Shown here one piece after another: positions 7,638 to 17,471 of a DNA stretch of 64,000 nt. This DNA is from Aquimarina sp. MMG016 (GTDB lineage Bacteria; Bacteroidota; Bacteroidia; Flavobacteriales; Flavobacteriaceae). Both the position numbers and the translations under genes were made by a program. Position 1 is the first letter of the stretch, and every line of letters begins with the position of its first letter. The notes under the pieces are model-generated. The model was given only the letters and a program-made list of their open reading frames with translations. It made no database searches and was not told where the DNA came from. The stretch lies in assembly GCF_018100805.1 (NCBI RefSeq), contig NZ_JAGJEA010000004.1, positions 434,001 through 498,000 on the forward strand, read 5' to 3'.

Positions 7638-10600
7638 CTACTCTTTTATGATTCTATATACTTTAGAAGTTGCATCATTAATACTAACAAAGTAGACTCC
7701 GACAGCTAAATCCTCCATTGGCAATACTACTTTACCTCCTGATATAGGATATATTTTTGAAGATACCATCACACCTAATGTATTATGAATATTAATGGCA
7801 ATCGCATCACTACCTGTACCAGGTATGGTAACTGTTACATTTGCTTTGGTTGGATTAGGATACAATGAGATTTCTTTAAATCCTTCTATCGTTTTGGACA
7901 GCTTTCCTTCACAGGCGAGACTGGATACAACCTCAACTACATCTCCATTTTGAACCGGTATCGCAAAACTGTTAGTGTCATATTCTCCGATCACTTCTTT
8001 GTTAACCGTTACTGTATAAGGAGCCGTTCCTGAATCAATTTGCACAAAAATCTGACTAGCTCTGTCATTGTTATCTATACTGGTTCTACCGTTTAATATA
8101 GAAGCTTCTTCAATTACTAATTCAAAACATTGTTCACAATCAGAAAACCCATCAATTGCAATACATACAGGGTATGTTCCCGGAGGAAGATCATTAACTG
8201 TAAGATTTGATGTGAACGCATAAATTTCGTTATTAATCGTCGCGATATAGTTTTGGGATTCCATAGTATCAATCGTAATAATCCCATTATTTTTGTCTGT
8301 ACAGGTTTCACTTAAAGCTTGTACCTGGAAATTATCAAATGGTAGATTTTCTAAAGGACATCTTTCAATGACATTGACTATTCGGATAACCTCTGCAGCA
8401 TTATTTCCTGATGCATCTGTTGCATTATAAGTGATACTATAGCTCCCTAAAGCATCTACAAAAGTTGATGTGTCAATTACTATTGCTGAACCGTCATCTG
8501 TAACTGCTCCTAGTTCTATGTATCCTTCACCTATTCCTATGGTTTGTGGATTATCTCCTAATAACGTGATTACTGGAGCAGTGGTATCTACTACTGTAAC
8601 GGTTCTCGTTACTTCTACAGCAGTATTACCTGATGCATCAATAGCATTATAAGTTATCGTATAGTTGCCTACAGCATCTACAAAATCAGAATTATCAATT
8701 ACTACAGCCGATCCATCATCCGCAGTTGCGCCTAATTCTGTATATCCAGATCCTAATTCAATCACCTGAGGATTACTACCTAACAAGGTAATTATTGGAG
8801 CGGTAGTGTCTACCACATTTACAGTTCTCGTTACTTCTACAGCAGTATTACCTGATGCATCAATAGCATTATAAGTTATCGTATAGTTGCCTACAGCATC
8901 TGCAAAATCAGAATTATCAATTACTACTATAGACCCATCATCTGTTGTTGCGCCTAATTCTGTGTACCCTGCTCCTAATTCAATCACCTGAGGATTATCT
9001 CCTAGCAAGGTAATTATTGGAGCGGTAGTGTCTACCACATTTACAGTTCTCGTTACTTCTACAGCAGTATTACCAGATGCATCAGTAGCATTATAAGTTA
9101 TCGTATAGTTACCTACTGCATCTACAAAAGCAGAAGCATCAATCACAACAGCTGTACCATCATTAGTAGTTGCTCCTAGTTCACTATATCCAGCTCCTAA
9201 TTCTATTGTCTGTGGATTTGCTCCGGTTAATGTAATTACCGGTACTGTTGTGTCTACCACATTTACCGTTCTGATTACTTCTACTGCATTGTTACCTGAA
9301 GCATCAGTAGCGTTATAAGTTACAGCGTAGCTTCCTACTGCATCTACAAATGCACTTACATCAATAACTACTGCTGATCCATCATCTGTAGCAGCTCCTA
9401 ATTCTGTATACCCATCACCTAATTCTAATACTTGTGGATTTGCTCCTGTTAATGTAATTATTGGTGCTGTTGTATCTACTACATTCACCGTTCTAGTTAC
9501 TTGGGCAGCTATATTTCCTGATGCATCTGTAGCATCATATGTAATTGTATAATTTCCTACTGCATCTACAAATGCACTTGCATCAATGACTACTGCTGTA
9601 CCATCATTAGTAGTTGCTCCTAGTTCACTATATCCAGTTCCTAATTCTATTACTTGTGGATTTGCTCCTGTTAATGTAATTACAGGTGCTGTTGTATCTA
9701 CTACATTTACCGTTCTGATTACTTCTACTGCATTGTTACCTGACGCATCTGTAGCATTATAAGTTACAGCGTAGCTTCCTACTGCATCTACAAATGTACT
9801 TGCATCGATTACTACTGCTGATCCATCATCCGCTGTTGCTCCTAGTTCTGCATATCCATCACCTAATTCTATTACTTGTGGATTTGCTCCTGTTAATGTA
9901 ATTACAGGTGCTGTTGTATCTACCACATTTACAGTTCTGATTACCTCTACGGCATCATTACAAGACAAATCTCTTGCATTGTAAGTTACGTTGTAAATTC
10001 CTACCTCATTTGTATCTACGGAAGATGCATCAATCATTACCATGGATCCGTCATCTGCGCTAGCCCCTAATTCTGCATACATATCGCCCCGCTCGATTTC
10101 TTGGGGATTATCTCCTGTTAGCGTAATCACTGGTGCCGTTGTATCTGTAGTGGTCACAGTAACAGTTGCCACTTGCTGCGAAACATTACCATTAAGATCG
10201 GTAGCGGTAAGTGTTACCATATTTGCTCCTAAATCTGTACAATCAAAATCTGTTTGAGAAGCTATTAATGTATCGACACCGCAACCATCTAGAATTCCAG
10301 AAACAGGTACAAAAGCAACTACATCATTTGTAGCAGACCATGTATCTCCATTACGCCCAGTTACTGTAATTGCTGCTGTACCATCTATATTTTCAAGACC
10401 TTGTGTTTTGATATTACTTACATCTGGAATATTAGTTGTATGAATTTCAATACGATTGGTTGTTTCAAAGAGTTTTACTTGTGTGGTACTTCCTTGCGTA
10501 ATATCATCAATATGTGCTATATTATCAAACTCCATAATGAGAATACGATTTGGTGCCATACCAATAGTTTCGTAACGAACAGTTCCTCCTTCTGTAGGAT

Positions 10601-12671
10601 CATAATCATCCCAATCGAAAGCAATTAAATTGTTTGGCACAGAAGTATCAGGAAGTACCTGCCCTTCACAACAACCATCATCACTATTGTCTGTAAATGT
10701 GATAAATCCGTTAGAAGAAATATAAAAATTATTATAAAGGTTACCATAAAATGCAAATTCAAAACCAATAGGTAATGCATCCGAAACCTCATCATCACCA
10801 AGTATGATTTCTGTACCTGTAGCTGAAATATCTTCTCTGTTAAAGGTTCCTGTTTGATCCACCGTATAATCAGCAGCTAAAGGATCTGGTCCTACAAGAT
10901 CGTTTGCTGTTAATGAAGCGGTTCCTGCTGCATCCAAAATCAACGTTTGATTCTGAGCCAGAAATGTTGGTCCTTGCGTATCATCAATGGTAACCGTATA
11001 ATTACAGCTATCGATACCACCTGTATTATTCGGGATATCATAGGTAAACGTAGTTGTTGTTCCTTCTGCTAATAAGGTTCCACTTACGGGACCAGAAGTA
11101 CTATTTGAAGCACAAGGGTAATCATATACAACTCCACATGAATCTAAACCTGGTTCTAGTGTTAAGTTGCCAGGGCAAGAAGGAATAGTTACCGTAACTG
11201 TTACAGTGCATGTCGCTTCATTACCACCTTGATCACTTGCCGTTACTGTTACCAAATTATCTCCAATATCTGCACACGTAAATACCGATTTGTCTAAAGT
11301 AACATTTCCTAATCCGCAGTTATCTGTAAAACTCGCTAATAAGCTATTTGGATCTAATGTTACACTTCCTGTGGCATCTAACTCGACAGAGAAAGGCGCT
11401 ACACATTGTATCACTGGTGGTACTGGATCTGTAAGAACAAAAAACAAGTTGTCATTTGTTACATTTCCATGTACATCTGTTGCCGAAATGGCTACCGAAT
11501 TAAATCCTATATTATCACAATTAAAGTCTGTTTGACTAATAGTCGTGCTTGCGATACCACAATCGTCTGTAACGGTTGTGTTTAATATTGTTAAATCTAA
11601 TGTTACTTCTCCATTACTATCTAATGCTACCTCAAAAAACGGAAATGTTGGAGGTAACGTTATTATTGGAGGTGATTCTACAATAGTTACTGTGACATCT
11701 ATTGTTACACTATTACTTTGATCGTCTGTAGCTGTTAATTGTATCACATTATCTCCTAAATCTGCACAGGTAAAATCTGTTTGACTTAGACTTAAGTTAA
11801 TATTGGCTTCAGCACTACAGTTATCTGTAATAGTAAATCCAAAGTCAGTTGGACTTATAGTTATATTTCCTGTAGCATCTAAAGCCGTTGTTAATGTTGT
11901 CGTAGCTGTTGGTGAAAGATCGCCACGAACCCAAACGCGGTGAATTGTACTTTGGCTATTTAATGCACTATCATCAACTTCCCAGCGGTTTCCTGTTCCA
12001 CGAATTCCCCAATGAAATTGCCCAGTACGAAAAAACGGAAACTCTGTTAAAGCTTTATCTCCTTGACTTGAGAATGCATTTATAGCTTGTGCTGGTATAT
12101 TAGCTGTATGTCCAGAAAGCGCAGTAAAATTTGATGGATTCATAATGCTAGCAAAGTTGCCTAAACCCGTTTTGAGATATGTTAACACATTAGTGTAAGA
12201 CGTTTTAAAGTTTATCACACGGTTATGTCCTGTGGTTTCTCCATAAAAACGTACTTCTTCAAAATCGATGGCTGCCGCTAATGTGTTTCCCATATGTCCC
12301 CAATTAGCTGTTCCTGCTTCGTTGTCTCCAACAGTCGAAGAACCTAATAACGGAAGGTCTGTATTTCTAATTGTAAGATCCGTATTATCTCCTGCCAAAT
12401 GCACATAATTTAATATCATTAGCCAACCACCGCCATCGGTGTCGTTATCTAGTGCTCCTTGAAAAGTGCTCCCGTTAAAACTAAAATAGTAGGTACCACT
12501 AGGCACACTACCTACTGTTGATTGTAATAAGTTTTTAAACGGATTTGCCATGGTTCCATCTCCAGCGTTTCCAAATACTGGTGCTTGTGCATCCTCTCCA
12601 GGACCACATTGTGCTTGTACGTTATAGACAAAACATAAAGATGTCAATAACAATAGTAGTAGTTTTTTCAT
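7638..12671 (-). CDS. Giant T9SS-secreted adhesin: fibrinogen-like, HYR-like and eight DUF5011 repeats
   Basis: 1677 residues. Signal peptide MKKLLLLLLTSLCFVYNVQA, then a fibrinogen-C-like domain (about 30-255; DNDTDGGGWLMILNYVH and WGIRGTGNRWEVDD), HYR/Ig-like repeats (DNCG...SQTDFxC, about 255-560), an adhesin-like beta domain, then eight tandem DUF5011-type repeats of 74 residues (DTTAPVITLTG, ELGA.ADDGS, YNATDASGN), and a T9SS type A sorting domain at the C-terminus (LYPNPTKANVTV ... GVYFVSINDA ... YRIIKE). Predicted to be secreted and tethered to the surface for adhesion or gliding. Its promoter region carries the AGGGTA-N13-CTGTATTA element about 50 bp upstream and is near-identical to the region upstream of the 621-5024 gene. 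Confidence 0.93.
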   Translation of the reverse strand: MKKLLLLLLTSLCFVYNVQAQCGPGEDAQAPVFGNAGDGTMANPFKNLLQSTVGSVPSGTYYFSFNGSTFQGALDNDTDGGGWLMILNYVHLAGDNTDLTIRNTDLPLLGSSTVGDNEAGTANWGHMGNTLAAAIDFEEVRFYGETTGHNRVINFKTSYTNVLTYLKTGLGNFASIMNPSNFTALSGHTANIPAQAINAFSSQGDKALTEFPFFRTGQFHWGIRGTGNRWEVDDSALNSQSTIHRVWVRGDLSPTATTTLTTALDATGNITISPTDFGFTITDNCSAEANINLSLSQTDFTCADLGDNVIQLTATDDQSNSVTIDVTVTIVESPPIITLPPTFPFFEVALDSNGEVTLDLTILNTTVTDDCGIASTTISQTDFNCDNIGFNSVAISATDVHGNVTNDNLFFVLTDPVPPVIQCVAPFSVELDATGSVTLDPNSLLASFTDNCGLGNVTLDKSVFTCADIGDNLVTVTASDQGGNEATCTVTVTVTIPSCPGNLTLEPGLDSCGVVYDYPCASNSTSGPVSGTLLAEGTTTTFTYDIPNNTGGIDSCNYTVTIDDTQGPTFLAQNQTLILDAAGTASLTANDLVGPDPLAADYTVDQTGTFNREDISATGTEIILGDDEVSDALPIGFEFAFYGNLYNNFYISSNGFITFTDNSDDGCCEGQVLPDTSVPNNLIAFDWDDYDPTEGGTVRYETIGMAPNRILIMEFDNIAHIDDITQGSTTQVKLFETTNRIEIHTTNIPDVSNIKTQGLENIDGTAAITVTGRNGDTWSATNDVVAFVPVSGILDGCGVDTLIASQTDFDCTDLGANMVTLTATDLNGNVSQQVATVTVTTTDTTAPVITLTGDNPQEIERGDMYAELGASADDGSMVMIDASSVDTNEVGIYNVTYNARDLSCNDAVEVIRTVNVVDTTAPVITLTGANPQVIELGDGYAELGATADDGSAVVIDASTFVDAVGSYAVTYNATDASGNNAVEVIRTVNVVDTTAPVITLTGANPQVIELGTGYSELGATTNDGTAVVIDASAFVDAVGNYTITYDATDASGNIAAQVTRTVNVVDTTAPIITLTGANPQVLELGDGYTELGAATDDGSAVVIDVSAFVDAVGSYAVTYNATDASGNNAVEVIRTVNVVDTTVPVITLTGANPQTIELGAGYSELGATTNDGTAVVIDASAFVDAVGNYTITYNATDASGNTAVEVTRTVNVVDTTAPIITLLGDNPQVIELGAGYTELGATTDDGSIVVIDNSDFADAVGNYTITYNAIDASGNTAVEVTRTVNVVDTTAPIITLLGSNPQVIELGSGYTELGATADDGSAVVIDNSDFVDAVGNYTITYNAIDASGNTAVEVTRTVTVVDTTAPVITLLGDNPQTIGIGEGYIELGAVTDDGSAIVIDTSTFVDALGSYSITYNATDASGNNAAEVIRIVNVIERCPLENLPFDNFQVQALSETCTDKNNGIITIDTMESQNYIATINNEIYAFTSNLTVNDLPPGTYPVCIAIDGFSDCEQCFELVIEEASILNGRTSIDNNDRASQIFVQIDSGTAPYTVTVNKEVIGEYDTNSFAIPVQNGDVVEVVSSLACEGKLSKTIEGFKEISLYPNPTKANVTVTIPGTGSDAIAINIHNTLGVMVSSKIYPISGGKVVLPMEDLAVGVYFVSINDATSKVYRIIKE
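8365..10150 (-). repeat. 222-bp tandem coding repeats (eight DUF5011 units)
   Basis: Eight units of 222 bp (74 codons) lie in tandem inside the giant adhesin gene. Several, such as those around 8590-9250, are near-identical at the DNA level. This makes the array prone to copy-number change by recombination or replication slippage without loss of frame. Confidence 0.85.
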
Positions 12672-12718
12672 AATTAAGGGGTTTATAAAATTTAATTGTT
12701 TAATTGTTGTTTCGTATC

Positions 12719-12745
12719 TAATACAGGTAACTTTCAGTATACCCT
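12719..12745 (-). promoter_or_regulatory. ECF-type promoter element, site B (giant adhesin)
   Basis: Minus strand: AGGGTA, 13-nt spacer, CTGTATTA. It ends about 48 bp upstream of the ATG at 12671. Same element as sites A and C-G. Confidence 0.7.
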
Positions 12746-12920
12746 ATTTTTAGTTGCAATTTTTCGACACGAGGCGCTATAAAGAATCTCATAGCAGTAA
12801 AAAAAGAGTAATGAAATAAGAAGTCCATAGGTTATAAGGTTTTAAAATTTGGGTGGTGTAAAAGTATTTTATTGTTGTTCTATATGCTAAAAAACTACCC
12901 CTACAAATACCCCTACAAAA
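12734..12920 (-). repeat. Duplicated upstream region, copy 2 (about 190 bp)
   Basis: Near-identical to 5288-5476 over its full length, including the TACCCCTACAAA double repeat at 12896-12919. It fills almost all of the gap between the M60 protease stop and the giant adhesin start. Confidence 0.8.
12896..12919. promoter_or_regulatory. Tandem 12-bp direct repeat TACCCCTACAAA x2 (site 2)
   Basis: Two perfect abutting copies, about 150 bp upstream of the AGGGTA of site B. This matches the spacing at site A. Confidence 0.55.
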
Positions 12921-12946
12921 TAATTAAACACTTTATAGACAGGTGC

Positions 12947-15900
12947 TTAGAATTGTTCTCCTCTACCTACATTTGGATTTAAAGAATTATTAATATCAGT
13001 ATTTTGTATCTGTCCGTTCATATCCATATCTGCATTGTTATAGCCAGAGCCTCCTAACAATTGAATTACCTGATTGATATCCGAATTTTGTACCTGACCA
13101 TTACCATCATAATCTCCTACAGGAATCGCAAAAATGCCGTTACCCATATCGATCACTGCATTTGATCCGCCTTGTAATACACTAGTTGATGCAGAAAGAT
13201 CTACCATTATAGAAGTGGATGACAGAGAGTAGGTTGTAGCCGAAAGTACACTCAAGTGATTACGGTGCTTAATAGCTATATAATAATCTTTACTAGGGAT
13301 GTTAAATTCTAAATTTGAAATACCATCTACCCCCACAACACTACCATTACGTGCTAATAAACCAGATTGACTATCAATAACAATGGTACTATCTGTTGCA
13401 TCCCGAAGTTCTATCCATACCCAGTCTACAATAGCATTCGCTCCTGTTGTATTGAAAATAGATGAATTACAAGTTGCTCCATCTCCATAAGGACTTGTCG
13501 TTGGGATACTGTTTGCAACTCTAAGATCATCACGCATCAAAGACTCTTCTCCTGCATTTGGATTCATTGCCGCGCCTTGTAAGAATACTTTAGGGCTCAA
13601 TATAATCTTTACTGGAAAGCCTTCAACTACAAAATCATCCAAAACAATACCTTCTTCATGAAAGATATTGTCAGAGTGTAATGTCATTCTAAACATAATA
13701 TTATCTTCATTAGTAAGATCAGTTTCTCCCAAGCCAGCGTTTTCTGTAAAATCATATCCGTACGATGTCATCGTTGTATTTGTTCCAGTCCATTGCGCTC
13801 CTGGACAATCTAGACAACCAAACCCACTGCCATCATTATTACTATTATACCAATTTGGCTGACTATCTATAGTTCCTAAATTTTCCCATGTTACCCCACT
13901 ATCTATCGAATACTGAACATTTGCCCAATCCCAATTTTCCTCAAGGTCATAAGCCATTTGAAATTTAAGTACTGGATTAACAATCTGTGTAAAATCGTAA
14001 CAATATGACTGCAAACTTGCATTTGCATCTGCAGGATAATTACCAGATAGATTAGTACCGTAAACCTGAGTTCCTGTTGCTGCATTATTTAAGAGAGAAC
14101 CCGTTGGAACACCTCGTTCCCAAACACCATTTTGAACAATTAATTCATCCTCAACATTTTCAAAAGAATTTATCACATTAAAATCCCCTGATGCATTTGC
14201 ACTAAAGTTTTGTGAAAGGTTATCATTGGTATTATTCTCGTCATTGGGTATAGATACTTCAACATTTAATGTAAAATTTCCGGTTCCCACTGAAATTGAA
14301 GATAGATTTACAATTATTTCTTCATCAGATTGTAGCATCCCATCCCAAGTATGATTATGGGTTTCACCTCCAATAACACCATACATAATTGTAATCTCAC
14401 TTATATCATTTATTCCATTATTTCTTATTAGTAATTGTGTTGAAATATCACCACAAATTGTTTTTGAAGCGTTTGGACTATTAATGGCGCGTAAACTGAC
14501 ATCATTTTGAAATGTTTGGCAAGCTCCATTAGGATAATACGTTGCTAGTAAGGAGTCGATTTGAGCGATAATTTGAGCACCTATATTTTGGGCATCATAA
14601 TTTGTATATATATCATTAATTTCTGCATGATGATAAGGATCAACTTCTGCTAACAAAAAGTCTTTCCAAGGTAAAAAATCGCTTTGTGTTTGTGGAACCA
14701 GATTACGATAATAGACCAAACGATCATAAATTTCGCAACTTTGAGAGTAGGCTGCATAGGTATCAATTTCTCCTGCTGAAGGAATCATACCCCAAAAGTT
14801 TAATAAAGGGGTCATATTAAATCCTATTCGCTCTGTTGCAGCTTGCAAATAGTCTGAATCTAACACATAGGTGTCTCCGAGTGGAGAGCCTCCTTCAACT
14901 GTCCATTTATCATAAAAGAATTTATTAAGTTTTCCTAGATCTCCCCAACTAAACAGGTCTACGATATCAAACCATTTTGCACCACCTCTAACTTGATATT
15001 TTGCATGTTCGTCCTGCATACGCATATTATTCCTAAATTCTGGCGTAATCATCCAAGCAATAGCTCCAGTATCTCTTCCATAGGTTTCATCCTCTACATA
15101 ACTAATTGACTTTTCAAGATCATTGGTTAATACAAAATAGCTTGGTACCGAGAACATTTGTACTACGGTTTCTGCGTGTCCGTTTGGAATTGGGAATAAC
15201 ATATTATGTCCCAACTCATGAAAAATAAATCCTTGGTTGGTTTCTACAAAGTCTTCTTCTAAAATACGTAGTGGGCTCCAATATGTAGATGGTAATGCTT
15301 GATCATACGTATTTTCATGCATCAGTTTAGGATAGCCAGCACTACCTACTCCTCCTATACAATCTGCTAGAACATATTCTGCACGAACAGGATGTAATGG
15401 CCTACCTGCAACGGTATTAATTAAATCTATCATTTCACCCCATTTTAACATGATGTCGGTAAGGTCTGTAACACCAATCATACTTGTTGGTAATGTAAAC
15501 ATCATTTTATCGGACTCTATATCTACCCATTTTACATACCCATTATTTATATCGGTAATCCATTCGTTTATATTTTGAGGTTGCCCAGATAGCATTCTAA
15601 AATATGGCGATTTTACAGCACCATCTATGGTTACTGTTTGCCAACCTTCATTTAGCTCTTGAGGAATTTTTAAATATAAAGCGCCTCCAAAAGGATTCGC
15701 TATTTGTGTTGTTGTAGATGTAATTTCAATGACTTTAGAAATACGCTGAAAACGTTGCATTCCTTCAAGAGAAGATTGATCTGTATGCGCTCCGGCAATA
15801 ATTTTTATTCCCCTATTCACCAAAGTTGCAGGAACAGTAACGGTTATTAATTCGCCTGGTGCAGCATAATACCCTGTTGGTCTTATTACACCTAGATGAC

Positions 15901-17098
15901 CATCTACCAATTGTATTCCTGGATCTTTACTATAGGTGCTATTTATTGCTACCTGAGCGTTATTTACACGAGGTGCTGTACTACTCACTGGGCCAGGATA
16001 AACATTTCCTTCCCTAAAACTCATACCAGCCATATTTGCCATATTTCCTGCTACAAATTCATTATCAAAGATATCTTGCATTAAGAAGTAAGCTATACGC
16101 TCTTCATTCGATAAACCTGACAAACTAGGTGTTGCGGCACGGTTAGTAAATAATGCATCGAAATTAGCTTCAAAGGCGGCTAAATAAGTATCTATCTCTG
16201 TTTGTGCGTTACTATAACTATTTTGATAGTTAACAATAATTGTAGTGGTATGGGTATCTTTTTCTGCCTGAGTTAAAGTAATATTCCCCATAATATCATC
16301 CGTCATTTCTTGCAAAGCTGTCTTATAAGCAACAATATCTGCAGGTCTTGCTGGAACGTGCAACTTAAAATGATCAATGATCATAGTTCCATCAAAATTA
16401 TGAAAATCCATATCCCAACCATGACCTTCTTGCCAACCTATATAGGCTGGAAGAGTTTGAAGGGTATTCTTAAACAGATTCATATCAAAACCTTCAGCGA
16501 AAAAATCAAAATTATAGGTATCATTGGCTTTAAAAAACCACGATCTTGCCTCAAAATCTATCTTTAAGCTTAGATTAATTTCCTCATTTGTATTGAGAGG
16601 AGAGGTATTCACTCTAAAAAAAGCAGCAGTATCAAAATTACCGTCTGAAAACCCTAAAAAGATATTGAATGTAGTAGCACTATTTCTAACTGCATTTAGT
16701 ACTAATCCAGCACTAGCGTTACCTGTGCGTTTGGAGCCATAAATAGGTTTACGTCCATTACCAGTACTTGTATACGTATATCGAAAATTAATGTCTAATT
16801 CAAAGGAATCATCACTTGCTATTAAAGATTGAAAGGAATCATCCATTAACATATATTGGTTCGTTACCAAATCAATTCCTTGTCCTCCTGAAGGAGTAGC
16901 AACATAGGAAGGTGTTGAAGATGTTGGGGTCTCATTTACCCATTCTATAAACGTTCCGCTTACACCATTGGAGGTGTCATCTAGATTACCATCTAGAGGA
17001 TAGTGGACTACCTGGCCGCAAAGGACGTTAGTCATAAGCATCAAAATCACATAAGGGAACAATAATTTACCTGGGGTAGCAAAGTAATTTTGTTTCAT
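12947..17098 (-). CDS. Secreted M60-type (enhancin/mucinase-like) zinc metalloprotease
   Basis: 1383 residues. Signal peptide, then a LamG-like domain (VVHYPLDGNLDD, to about 260). The peptidase M60-like domain follows, with the gluzincin motif HELGH at 627-631 and a candidate third ligand Glu643 (HExxH-X11-E). Then come a CARDB-like beta domain (about 860-965), a MAM/immune-inhibitor-like domain (LKFQMAYDLEENWDWANVQY), and the C-terminal dockerin-like module also found in the 621-5024 protein (DYDGNGQVQNSD, DMDMNGQIQNTD, ending GRGEQF). M60 enzymes of this type cleave mucin-like glycoproteins; the substrate here is unknown. It is transcribed from its own AGGGTA element about 45 bp upstream (site C). 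The last gene copy of a PNP-type T9SS tail is missing, so the C-terminal module may itself be the sorting signal. Confidence 0.88.
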   Translation of the reverse strand: MKQNYFATPGKLLFPYVILMLMTNVLCGQVVHYPLDGNLDDTSNGVSGTFIEWVNETPTSSTPSYVATPSGGQGIDLVTNQYMLMDDSFQSLIASDDSFELDINFRYTYTSTGNGRKPIYGSKRTGNASAGLVLNAVRNSATTFNIFLGFSDGNFDTAAFFRVNTSPLNTNEEINLSLKIDFEARSWFFKANDTYNFDFFAEGFDMNLFKNTLQTLPAYIGWQEGHGWDMDFHNFDGTMIIDHFKLHVPARPADIVAYKTALQEMTDDIMGNITLTQAEKDTHTTTIIVNYQNSYSNAQTEIDTYLAAFEANFDALFTNRAATPSLSGLSNEERIAYFLMQDIFDNEFVAGNMANMAGMSFREGNVYPGPVSSTAPRVNNAQVAINSTYSKDPGIQLVDGHLGVIRPTGYYAAPGELITVTVPATLVNRGIKIIAGAHTDQSSLEGMQRFQRISKVIEITSTTTQIANPFGGALYLKIPQELNEGWQTVTIDGAVKSPYFRMLSGQPQNINEWITDINNGYVKWVDIESDKMMFTLPTSMIGVTDLTDIMLKWGEMIDLINTVAGRPLHPVRAEYVLADCIGGVGSAGYPKLMHENTYDQALPSTYWSPLRILEEDFVETNQGFIFHELGHNMLFPIPNGHAETVVQMFSVPSYFVLTNDLEKSISYVEDETYGRDTGAIAWMITPEFRNNMRMQDEHAKYQVRGGAKWFDIVDLFSWGDLGKLNKFFYDKWTVEGGSPLGDTYVLDSDYLQAATERIGFNMTPLLNFWGMIPSAGEIDTYAAYSQSCEIYDRLVYYRNLVPQTQSDFLPWKDFLLAEVDPYHHAEINDIYTNYDAQNIGAQIIAQIDSLLATYYPNGACQTFQNDVSLRAINSPNASKTICGDISTQLLIRNNGINDISEITIMYGVIGGETHNHTWDGMLQSDEEIIVNLSSISVGTGNFTLNVEVSIPNDENNTNDNLSQNFSANASGDFNVINSFENVEDELIVQNGVWERGVPTGSLLNNAATGTQVYGTNLSGNYPADANASLQSYCYDFTQIVNPVLKFQMAYDLEENWDWANVQYSIDSGVTWENLGTIDSQPNWYNSNNDGSGFGCLDCPGAQWTGTNTTMTSYGYDFTENAGLGETDLTNEDNIMFRMTLHSDNIFHEEGIVLDDFVVEGFPVKIILSPKVFLQGAAMNPNAGEESLMRDDLRVANSIPTTSPYGDGATCNSSIFNTTGANAIVDWVWIELRDATDSTIVIDSQSGLLARNGSVVGVDGISNLEFNIPSKDYYIAIKHRNHLSVLSATTYSLSSTSIMVDLSASTSVLQGGSNAVIDMGNGIFAIPVGDYDGNGQVQNSDINQVIQLLGGSGYNNADMDMNGQIQNTDINNSLNPNVGRGEQF

Positions 17099-17139
17099 AA
17101 GTAGGTTTATTAGTTAGAGGCGTTTAGTAATCTTACTAC

Positions 17140-17166
17140 TAGTACAGTTAAGTATTCGACTACCCT
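17140..17166 (-). promoter_or_regulatory. ECF-type promoter element, site C (M60 protease)
   Basis: Minus strand: AGGGTA, 13-nt spacer, CTGTACTA, about 42 bp upstream of the ATG at 17098. Confidence 0.7.
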
Positions 17167-17399
17167 ATTTTTATTTTTTTTCAATATTAATTGGAGGTGC
17201 TTTGAAAAAGATGAAACAAGTATTTCTAAAGGCGATAAAAACTAAGGAGTTCATAGGTTTAAAATTTAGGTATTCCAAAAATATTGGAGTTTTATTACCT
17301 TTAAGGAATATGTATACATACAATTCCGTAAGTCTTATCTTTTATAAGTCTTATAGGTGAAATGAATAAATTCTGTTACGATGAGTATATTGAAATAAA
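17167..17399. other. Non-coding region upstream of the M60 protease promoter
   Basis: No gene. It is a diverged relative of the duplicated 190-bp region (GGAGTTCATAGGTTTAAAAT versus AAGTCCATAGGTTATAAGG) but lacks the TACCCCTACAAA double repeat. Confidence 0.5.
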
Positions 17400-17439
17400 A
17401 AGAAAAACCACTCTTCTATAATTTATAAAAAGAGTGGTT
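17400..17439 (-). terminator. Rho-independent terminator of the C1q-domain protein gene
   Basis: Perfect 10-bp stem AACCACTCTT (17406-17415) / AAGAGTGGTT (17430-17439), followed on the minus strand by TTTCTTTTT. It lies about 33 bp after the stop at 17472. Confidence 0.9.
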
Positions 17440-17471
17440 AGAAATGTTAGAAATTATAGCAATTTCTATAG

